From contig JANVCC010000030.1 of assembly GCA_025345505.1 (NCBI GenBank), forward strand, positions 11,604,166 through 11,668,165: a stretch of 64,000 nucleotides of DNA, given 5' to 3'. Shown here piece by piece: positions 46,471-56,180 of the stretch. Under the pieces are notes generated by a model. It was not told the DNA's origin. It did no database searches and saw only the letters and a list, made by a program, of their open reading frames with translations. Made by a program: the position numbers and the translations under genes. This DNA is from Todiramphus chloris collaris (Eukaryota > Chordata > Aves > Coraciiformes > Alcedinidae). Positions within the stretch are counted from its first letter, which is position 1. Every line of letters starts with the position of its first letter.

Positions 46471-49400
46471 CTTCCCTATGAAACAGGTCCAGAAAAGTCT
46501 TAATGTTGTGATTCAGCAGTATAGACAATTGCATTATGTAAGTGTTGAAGACTGCCTCTTTCTTAGGAAGCTGTTGAGAACTAATACTTTTTTTTAAAGC
46601 TTAAGCCAGCCTTATCAACCTCCAAAATGAATAATGCTGTTGAAATCAGTATTCTGACTTGCCCGTTATTGATCTAGTTGTTCTAATAACTTTGCCCTGG
46701 GAAGGTCACGATATGTGTTTTTGTTCTGGCACTGATTTGGTTTTATCTGTTTTCCACACCCTCAAAATTATTTACAGTTATAATATTTCAGGATAATTTA
46801 ATGGGCCTTGTCCCTGTTGCGGTGTTCCTGTGAGTGGAAGCCAAAAGTATGTCCACACAGTTATTCAATAGCTAGGGAGGCATCCAAATGTGGAGATCAT
46901 CATGCTCATCTTTGTGAGTTTCTGCTTGCCATTATCAGTTATGAACATTAAATCAGTCTGATTCTGAATCTTTCTGAATATATTTCTATAAAATTCTGGT
47001 TTTGCTCAAATAAAGTATATTGTTATTCTGGAAAACAGAGGTTACCCATTCAGTTCTTACTGAAGAGAAGTATTTAAATGCAGGTATGGATGTTTTGGAA
47101 AAAACTGAAGAAAGCTTAAGCTGTTAATTTTTTTCATAAAACATTGTTATAACAAGATTAGCCTTCTGCTACCTCTCTCCCAGCTTCTGCCAAAGGAAGG
47201 TTTTTTGTCACTTTTGGGCAGAGCTGTCACAGGAAATCCTTTGCTCTTCATCTCAATATATATGCTTAATCATCTGTATTTGAAGTTTAGAGTATGAATT
47301 AAGAGAATATTTAAACTGTGTTGAATAAGTGAAGATACGAAGTGGTACCACTAGTGTAATACTTTCTATTGATCCTGTTCTCTTCTTGTGATCCAACATT
47401 GCTTAGATTACAATAATTGCATTTGTTATAATGGCTTAATATGTTTTTCAGAGGTATGAGTGACTTAAGTATGTAATTCTCCAGGCTCCTGATGAAATAC
47501 TGAGTCAAAAGTGGTGGTTTTTTTTTTTTCCTGTGTTTTGAGATAGCACCTATAAAATTATATACTCCACCAGTTAAAGAAAATAGTCTTGCAAATTTAT
47601 TTGAAAAATATATTCAATAAAGAAGTCTTGGCTGTGATCTTGTGAATAGTTGAGGATATGCTTTGCATTATAGTGTTACTTCAACTAGGTAATAGCTGGG
47701 CTGTGCAGATGATCAAGGGAGCTGGGAAATAATTTTCATTTTATTTTTTTGTGTGTGGGTGTAGGCTAAAGGAGGGTGAGAATCAGATTCCATTATTGTC
47801 CAAAACACTTGAATCTCAGACCTGGTAGTCCCAGATTTATGTCTATTTCTACAGTTCAGATGAAGTCAGAAGATCTGATCCAGGTTGTATCTGTCTGTGG
47901 ATTTGGCTCTTGCCAGCTAACACAGGTGAAAAACACTGTCTGAAGGATAGCTAATTTTACTCCTCTGGGTGTTATAACCTGAGAGAACACGACTCTTGTG
48001 TTTTGCTGTCGTGTGTTGTGAGGAGCAGGGAAGGCTGCTTTGCCTACAGAGAGCTGAACCAAGTGAAGAACATGCATCTGGGCCTAGCTCCTTGATGTCA
48101 CCTACAGGCAGATTTTAATATTTTGAGCTTTAGATTCATAATTCAGATTACCAGGATTCATCACTTTATCTGATGCTTAACAGGGTGGAAATGTGAAACC
48201 TGAACTGATTTCTTTCACTTTTTTTTTTAATATGGTGCTAGTCTCCACAGTGTCATCTCAGTTTATTCCATCTGCTGAAGTGGTCCAACAACTAGGAAGT
48301 AAAAATCAAATCAAAGCTGTAATAAGGATCAATAGCTAGTCTATGCAGACTTTCCTCATCCAATGCACTATCATGGGTAATTTTTCCATTTGAAAAAAAT
48401 ATCAGTCTGAATTAAATTTATTCTACAAGTACTGTTTTTGGGTTTGCCATATAATAAAGCAGTACCAATTAAAGTTATACCAGATATCTAGAGTTGACTA
48501 CCTATGGTTTATAGGGCATCTCTATCTCTACATTACTTGTGAGGTTGGTTTTTGTGTTTTGTTTTGGGTTTTTTTTGTAATAAGTGCTATGATCTTTCTG
48601 TTGGTTTTCTTGTCTCTGATACTCCCAAGCTAATTAATATTTCCAGTCACCTTTAACTATCAAATGAGGTTGCAATCATAAGCACATTCTTAAACCTCTT
48701 AGTACTGAAAGGAAGACCTAAATAACTTTTAAATCTGTGAGACAATGTCAAGAAATGTACTTGCTTAAATTTAATCCATCACTCTGTGCCAGCAACACAT
48801 ATAGCTGAAAGGTCAGAGAATCATTGAGAGGGAGAAAAACAATTAATTTGGTATCAAAAAGGTAATAGGATAAGGCCTCAGCAACCTTCTCCTATTGTTC
48901 TGCCGCATTAACTTCAGCAGGTCAGATGCCACTGGTCGTTGACCTCAGGCTAAACAGGGTCAGCCCAGGCTGATTACAAAAGAGATGTGTTTGCACTTAG
49001 CCAAGTGTGTCTTAAAAAAACCGAACCCACATCTGTGTTGTTCCTGGGGAGGAACACACAAAGGGTAAACATTTTTCAATGTAAATATCACTTAAAGAAT
49101 CTTCTGCATGAAGAACTGGTCTCCCATCATGGCATGGCCCCTATGTGTGAGTCCTTCCCACCACTGTGACATGTTGTAACCCCAGACCAGCCAGTAGCTG
49201 TGTCTCAAAGAACTGGTGATGCATTGGGAAAATCTGCTGTGAATTTTACCTTTTTTTTTTTTTTTTTGACTCAGCTCTGCTGCTGCATGTTATTTCAGTA
49301 GGAATTCTGCTCCAAGAGGAGCTGCTGATGTTACTGAAACAGAAAATGCCAGTGAGTTAGATAGTTCTCTCTTGCAGGGTGTGGTGGGGGAAAGGGTCCT

Positions 49401-52090
49401 GAAATTTTCTATCCCTACATTTCTCTTTTTCATGCAAGTCTGTAGTAAAACTCATCCCAGTGTAGCGGGTGAGATCTTGGCCTCACCAAGTCTTAAATTT
49501 ACCTGTCTAAACCCTTGGAACCTGCTCTGTGCTCCTGCTGGGGTCAGTGGTACTCCCATCCTGGGGATGATTCACCCCACTGCTTTTAGGTGCTTAGCTG
49601 GAAGGAATCACTGTCTGTTGATGCTGTATTGGCTTCCTCAATGCTACGTTGACCCACATACTGGTTTTCTAGCACAGCTCTATGCAGTTAAGGCACAGGA
49701 GAGGATATTGTCTGTCTGTGTCTCTCAACAAATTCTGATGCTTTTGGTTGACTTCAGACGAAGGTCACCAACTGGTAAGGAGCTACAAGTTTCTGCAAGA
49801 TTTGTGACAACAGACTACAAGTAGGGCAGAAAGACTCTGGAAGTCTCCTAATTGGAGACACTGAAAAGTCTGTAATGTCAACTTGCCTCCAACAGGAAAG
49901 AAACCCTTGGAAGGTGGAGGGAGAGAAACTGTGTGATTCCACCACAGAAATGGTTATAGATGAGGCAGTCAAATACAAGATACAAATTGTGGGAAACCTG
50001 GCTTCTGTAGCTCTTCACTTTTCCAAAGCCATCTTAGACCCTGACTGGATGCAAGTGTCTTATTTCCACACCTTATGCCAGGCTGCCCCATCCAAGCCAT
50101 GCAGCTTGCAGCTCTGGAGTTCAGACAATTTTAATAATTACAAAGCTGTAAATATTCCAGCTGACAGATGTGAATTGGAGTATCACCGTGTTGTAAAAAC
50201 ATTTGAGACTCTAGCTCCAGGGTAGAGACAGTTAGCTAATTGAAAAAAACCCCTCCTACTTTCATATGCCATTTACCTGCTTAAATTTTAATAGGATTTC
50301 TCCCCTAAAGATACTAATTTAGTCTATGGATGAGACCTTTTGGAACCAGTTAAATTAGTTTTATCTTTATTGCTGGGCTTGATTCTGCAAAGTGCTGGGC
50401 CTTCCCCACCTCTGCTGGGGAGCAGGAGTTGTAGGTTTGATTTTAAGCACTGGTGTTTCTAATGCAGACAGGGAGGACTTCTAATTGTACAACTGTTTTT
50501 CTAGGGAACAAACAAAGTAAAAATGGGGCTATGATAATTTCTAGTAAATGTACACTGCATAATAGAGATTGGGTGGGGTGGGGGAAGCAATGACAAACCA
50601 TTGAAGTAGGAAAAGCAGGAATCCTTTGCGCCTTTAAAATATTTAATGGCAGCAATGCTCTTTTGCTTTGGATCATCTGATGAAAGCATTGATTGTGAAG
50701 ATTTCTAGTATGTTCTTGAGCCTCGCTAGGCTTTGTTTTGTGCCTTCCCTCATTCAGCTCTTCCACATTTGAACATTCACTGGTCACAAAGATAATATTG
50801 CCATTGTCCTGATGGCTGTGCCAGCAGGTGATGTCCTGCTGTGCTGAGGGAACCCAGAAGCAGGTATTTCTTCATCAGGAAAGAACAAAATTCACGCATA
50901 CGCATGCACTCTGCTCAGATGGCTCAGAAGCAACGCAAAGGATGGAAAATTAAAGTGCTGAATGAAGAATAAGTTAGATAAGTGGAAAAGTAAGGAGGAT
51001 TTTACCAAGCTGAGACTGTCCTGTGGTGTCTGTCACTTAGCAACTCAATTGCACGGTCAACTGCAATAGCATGAAAGCCCATCAGCCCAGTAATCTCCAG
51101 CTTGTAATTGATTCTGTTTCTACAAATGTTAGCTAAAGCAAAAATCTGCATTAAGGTAAGTGCTAAACATCCATCAGCCTGACTGATTAGTCAAAGTAGG
51201 AATTGCTGGAGAAATGCACGTTATTTGCCATCAGATTAAGTGAAGTTTTGCTTCCACAGTTAGAAAGCTAATAATTTGCTTGTGATGGGATCAGTTCAGT
51301 TTTCAGCTCCACTGGCTGTACAAATCTCAGTGTTTGAGGGCACATGTCTTCAGCTCTAGAGGCAGGTAGGCAACATAAAAATATTTTCTGATTAAATAGA
51401 TATCAAAAGATGTTGGAAAAAAAAGCTTGAATTGAAGATTGAACAACTAACCTGGACAATAAACAGGCAAGAATCTTTATATATATAAAAAAAAGCTGGG
51501 TTTATCTGTGGATTGTCTAAATATTCTTTAGTATCGCTTCTTTTGTCTTGTATCTGTTCTTCTTTGCTACTTTCTTAAAGCATGATCAACTGATACTAGT
51601 TTCTGTGAACTGCTTAATGTAACTATGAGTTTGTGAGCTGGGCAACTATATTCTGTACCTAATAATGCATACAGTGCACATACATGTTTTTACAAAATAA
51701 TAAATATATTGACTTGTGGGTATTATTTTTTGAAACATTCTGTAATGATGATGTGTGTCCCTACTAAAATTATTCCTAGGCCAACCAAAATCTGTCATTT
51801 GCTGATGCTGAACAATTATTTGTCAGATGGTATTACATTTCTTTCTAGCTTGTATAACTCCAAAAGACATCATGAATTATGAGTTTTATAACGTTCTCAT
51901 GCTTTCATTGAACATTCTAGTATTTACACTTAAAATTCACCTACAGGAATGTTTCTAATAATCATAGAACTAAAGCTTAGAGAAAATTTAGGCAAAAGTG
52001 TTATAAAGACATTAAACTTGGTTTTCTTTGTATTCAAGCAAATATGTGTGAATAGGTTTGTAATTTTTTTTTTTTTTAATCTATTTATCT
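46471..52090. other. Noncoding AT-rich DNA
   Basis: About 5.6 kb without a recognisable gene. The longest frames (49372-49824 and 49875-50225, + strand) contain no known motif and have no splice-site support. T/G-rich tract at 48543-48580, T run at 49252-49267, and a short (TA)n near 51477-51487. A T15 run at 52063-52077 lies just beyond the 3' end of the CR1 element. Confidence 0.45.
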
Positions 52091-54720
52091 CATAGAATGG
52101 TAGGGTTTGGAAGGGACCTCTGGAGATCAGAGTCCAAACCCCTTGCCAGAGCAGGATCACCCAGAGCAGGCCACATAGGAACAGATCCAGGCAGGTCTTG
52201 CAAGTCTCTAGAGAAGGAGACTCCACAACCTCTCTGGGCAGCCTGTTCCAGGGCACTGTCACAGTGAAGAAGTTTTTCCTCGTGTTGAGGTGGCACTTGC
52301 TGTGTTTCACCTTGCTCTTGTTACCTCTTGTCCCATCACAGGGCACCACTGAAAAGAGCCTGGCCCCTTCTACTTGACACCCACCCTTCAGGTATTTATA
52401 AACATTAATAAGATCCCCTCTCAGGCTTCTCTTTTCCAGGCTAAACAGCCCCAGGGCTCTCAGCCTTTCCTCATAAGAGAGGAGTCCCTTCATCATCTTT
52501 GTAGCTCTGTTGGACTCTCTCTAGTATTTCTCTGTCCCTCCAGATGTGGTCTCCCTAGTGCAGAGTAGGAACCTCTCTTGACCTGCTGGCCCCACTTCTC
52601 TTTATGCATCCCAGGATACCGTTGGCCTTCCTGGTCACAAGGGCCCATTGCTATCCCATGGAGAACTTATTGTCTACCAGAATGCCAAGGTCCCACTCCA
52701 TGGATCTGCTTTCCAGTGGGTCTACCCCTAACCTGTACCAGTACATGGTGTTGTTCCCTCACAGGTTGGAGGACTTTGCACTTAGCCTTGTAGAACTTCA
52801 CTAGGTTTGCCTTTGCCCAGCTCTCCAGTGTGTCCAGATCTCACTGGATGGCAGCACAGCCTTCCAGTGTATCAGCCACTCCTCCCAGTTTAGTATCATC
52901 AGCAAACTTACTGGGCGTACACTCTATCCCTTCATCCAGGTCATTGACGAAGATGTTGAGTAAAACTGGACCCAGAACTGACCCCTGGGGAACACCACTA
53001 CTTACAGGTTGCCAACTGGACTCTGCACCACTGATCACAACCCTCTGAGCTCTATTGTTCGGCCAGTTCTCAACCCATCTCCCTGTCTGCTCTTCTAACC
53101 CACACTTCCTGAGCTTAGCCACAAGGATGTTAAAGGAGACAGTATCAAAAACCTTGCTGAAGTCAAGGTAGACAACAGCCACTGCTCTCCCTGCATCTAC
53201 CCAGTCACACCATCACAGAAGGCTATCAGATTAGTCAGACATGACCTCCCTTCAGTAAATCCATGCTGACTACTCTTGATAACCTTCTTTTCTTCCATGT
53301 ACTGAGATATGATCTCTAGAATGAGCTGCTCCATCACCTTTCCAGGGATGGAGGTGAGGCTGACTGGTCTGTAATTTCCAGGGTTTGTCTTTTTGCCATT
53401 GGCTTTCTTCCAGTCCTCAGGCATCTCTCCCATTCTCCATGATCTTTCAGAAATGATGGAGAGTGGCAGAGCAACATCAGCCAGCTTCCTCAGCACTTGT
53501 GGGTGCAGCCCATGGAGGCCCATGTATTTGTCTGTGTTCAGCTTACCCAAGTGATTTCTAACCCAATCCTCATCGACCAGTGGAGACATTTCCTCCAGGT
53601 TTTCACTCTTACTTCCAGGGTCAGGGATTCCTGAGGGCTGGTCTTAGCAGTAAAGACTGAAGCAAAGAAGGCATTCAGTAACTCTGCCATCTCTGCATCC
53701 TCTGTCACCAGCTCTCCTGCATCACTCAGCAGTGGACCCACATTTTCCCTAGTCTTCCTTTTAGCACTGATGTATTTGAAGAAGCCCTTCTTGTTCTCCT
53801 TTACTTGCTTGGCCAGAGTGAATTCCAAGAGGGCCTTGGCCTTCCTTGTTGCATCCCTACATACCCTGATAATGTTCCTATAATTGTCCCAAGAGACAAG
53901 TCCCTTTTTCCACATGCTGTGAAGTTCTTTCTTCCACTTGAGTTTTTGCAGCAGCTCCTTGCTCATCCATGCTGATTTCCTGCCTACTTGACTTGATTTT
54001 TTAATTTTTTTTTTTTTTTTTACTTAAAGGAATGCACCTGTCTTGAGCTTGGAGGAAGTGATGTTTGAATATCAACCAGCTCTCTTGCCCCCCCCCCCTT
54101 ACCTTATAGAGTCTTAGCCCAAGGGATTCCTCCAAGTAGGCCTTTGAAGAGGACAAATTTAGCCTTCCTGAAGTCCAGGGTGGCAATCTGATTTCTTGAC
54201 TTGCTTCTTCCTTGTATGGTACTAAACTCTACCCTGTCGTGATCACTACTGCCAAGGCTACCCGCCTTCACATCCCCAACCAGACTTTTGTCCATTAATA
54301 CAAGGTCCATCAGCACAGCCTTCTTCATTGACACTTCCAGCACCTGTATCAGGAACATTGTACTGTATCAGTACATTGCAAGAGCCTTCTGGACTGATGA
54401 TGCCTCACAGTGTAGCCTTTCCAACAAATATCAGGGTGATTCAAGTCACCCATAATCACCAGGGCATGTGATCTTGAGGCTACCTCCAGCTTCCTGAAGG
54501 AGGTCTCATCAACATCCTCTTCCTGGTTTGGCGGTCTGGAGTAGACGCGCAGAACAGTTTCGTATATATTTGCATACACCTTAATTCTCACCCATAAGCT
54601 TTCAACATGTGCTTCATGCCCCCCAGGAAGTGCTCAATGCATTCCAGTTGTTCTTGCACATAAAGAGCAACTCCACTGCATTGGTGTACAAGCATTTCAG
54701 AGAGGGAATTGAGTGTAGAG
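52091..54720 (-). pseudogene. CR1 ORF2 (endonuclease-reverse transcriptase), broken
   Basis: In CR1, ORF2 cuts target DNA and copies the element RNA. Visible pieces in order: an N-terminal CLYTNA-like start near 54690; the endonuclease motif GDLNHPDICW in the frame at 54349-54591; the SDH motif of the endonuclease end in the frame at 54104-54358; a linker in the frame at 53538-53966; the N-terminal RT part in 53197-53589, with NYRPVSLTS and QHGF; and the RT core in 52841-53182, with [19 protein letters not shown] and the catalytic FADD at about 52895-52906. The C-terminal part in 52090-52496 has NRLPREVVESPSLE. The frame changes at almost every junction, and a span of endonuclease N-terminus is missing between the CLYTNA part and the VALYV-like part near 54665. 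Inactive. Confidence 0.88.
54003..54021 (+). repeat. T-rich run inside the CR1 copy
   Basis: A long T run interrupted once by AA, within the linker between endonuclease and RT. It is a later insertion or expansion in the element and breaks its reading frame. Confidence 0.7.
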
Positions 54721-54879
54721 TTTTTGTCCTTGTGGGGTAGAAGACCTTCTGGTTCTCAAAAATGTCAGTGTGCTGCCCCACAAGTGCTCAGATATGACAT
54801 TCACGGGCATCTCTAGCTAGTCTGGATACATCTCCCTCCCCCTTCATATCTAGTTTAAAGCCCTGTCAAGCAGCCCTGC

Positions 54880-55700
54880 AATCTCTTGTGCAAAGACTTT
54901 CTTTGCCCTTTAAAAAAGGTGTTTCCCTGTAGGTGTCAGCAAACCTGGTGCTGTATAGGTCATCCCATTGTAAAAAAAAAAAAAGCCAACATTATGGTGA
55001 CACCAGCAGTGGAGCAATGTATTAATAGCCTGTATTTGTCTGTTCACTCTGCTGTTGCTGCCTGGCAGTGGAAGGAGAGAGGAAAAGATAATTTGTGCCC
55101 CAGAATCCCTCACCAGTCATCCCAAGGCTCTAAAGTCTCCTTTGATCGTTCTTATATTACTAGTCTCTCTCTGCTCGCCATCTACGTGGAAGACCAGAAA
55201 TGGGTAACATAATGCATAATCTGAGGATTCCACGAAGCTAGGATGTTTCCTAATGACATCCTCAACCCAGGCTCCAGGGAGGCAGCAGACTTCCCTGTGA
55301 GAAGGGTCTGGCTGGCATATTGGACCCCCTGTTCCTCTCAGAAGGGAGTTGCCTGTGACTATAACCTTTCTCTTTTTTTCTTGTGTGTGCGGTTGCGATA
55401 TGAGCGGCCAGCCTTTCTGAGGGCGGACAAACCTCTGGTATAGGTTGCCCATCAACTGCGTTTGGATGGTCTTTCTCCACCAGGGCCTCTTATCTGTTCT
55501 TCAGTGGCGCTGGGGGGGGTGAGGTGGGCAAGGAGGGAGTTTGTCCGTTGCTGTGATCATGAACTTGGCTCTGCTCGCTCCCCCCCTCCAGACTACTGCC
55601 TGTGGTCTGAGAGAGGCAGGGTCTCGCTGGCCCTGGCTGCTTTCTGAGGGGTGCTCCTGTTTCTGTGTGAGGGAGGGCAGGGCCTGCCTCCACCAGGCCG
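54880..55700 (-). pseudogene. CR1 ORF1 (esterase-type), broken
   Basis: Minus-strand fragments at 55117-55455, 54910-55113 and, more weakly, 55490-55693 match the layout of CR1 ORF1, which carries a GDSL-type esterase-like domain and helps bind the element RNA. The first fragment has TGNSLLRG where the family has GDSLLRG, so the Asp of block I is Asn while the Ser remains. It is followed by REVCCLPGA. The next has SGAQIIFSSLLP and, near its end, a KHL that retains the family His but lacks the preceding Asp. The last two fragments are in one phase and the 5' fragment in another. An A13 run at 54973-54985 disrupts the 3' part. Family knowledge is recalled, not searched. Confidence 0.75.
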
Positions 55701-55740
55701 TCTCCTGCTCCTGACGTTCCTCAGCCTTTCAGCTTCCTCT

Positions 55741-56180
55741 CACACCTTTGCTGCGCGGTGGAGGAGCCCGCCCGGCTGCGGCAGCAGGTGCAGCTACTCT
55801 CGCCCCTGTCGCTAGTTGCCAGTGACCCCCCTCACAGCCCCGGCCCGGCCGCGGCCGAGCTCTTCCCGCAGCCGGGGCCGCCGCTTCCCCCGCGCGCCCT
55901 GCCGCTGGCACGCGCTCCTCCGAGGCGGCCGCCGCCTCGCCGCGCGCGCTCTGAGCGTCGCTTCCGGTTTCGCCGCGTTTAAATCTCCCGCGGTTGTCCC
56001 GGCAACGCCCGCGGCCCCGCCAGCCTCGCACCGGAGAGCTGCCGGCTCCCGGCGCGTCTCTCCGCTCTGCCGCGGGCTTTTCTGGCTCCGGGAACCCCCC
56101 GTTCCCTCCGCCTGTGTCACAGGCACAAACCTGCCCCTTGCCGCTGCCTCGCGGTTCGCGCTCAGAGTCAGGGCATCCTG
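55741..56180. promoter_or_regulatory. CpG-island promoter with ETS site and RFX X-box
   Basis: About 440 bases of dense CpG, the only clear island in the right 44 kb. It contains CTTCCGG (ETS type, 55961-55967). At 55993-56006 it has GTTGTCCCGGCAAC, in which both half-sites of the RFX X-box (GTTGYC and GGCAAC) are present. ETS sites with CpG islands mark housekeeping promoters, and X-boxes are typical of ciliary genes. No TATA is seen. Direction is not certain: both strands have short GC-rich open frames, none recognised. A minus-strand donor-like CTCG|GTGAGG near 56189 and + donor-like sites near 55787 and 56717 are possible. The CR1 5' side abuts it. It might instead be CR1 5' UTR, but its undecayed CpG argues for a host promoter. 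Confidence 0.55.

Larger units (their letters stand above)
52091..55740 (-). mobile_element. CR1 LINE, long degraded copy, reverse orientation
   Basis: The element reads on the minus strand from a 5' edge near 55.7 kb to a 3' edge at 52091. There the minus strand ends in CCATTCTATG, one copy of the CR1 terminal octamer type. Order along the element is ORF1 esterase-like pieces, remnants of the apurinic-type endonuclease, reverse transcriptase, and the conserved CR1 3' coding end and UTR. A full CR1 is about 4.5 kb, so this 3.65-kb copy is nearly complete but has internal deletions. Fragments of the two proteins occur in all three minus frames, showing many frameshifts. CpG is depleted, fitting an old, methylated copy. 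The exact 5' boundary is uncertain because GC-rich island sequence adjoins it. Confidence 0.9.

Noticed and set aside
49372..50225. Two consecutive + strand frames (150 and 116 codons)
   Set aside because: Different phases separated by stops, no domain, no splice sites of note. Length is within chance for a 64-kb six-frame scan.
52374..53048. Plus-strand frames within the CR1 element
   Set aside because: Antisense shadows of the minus-strand ORF2 remnants.
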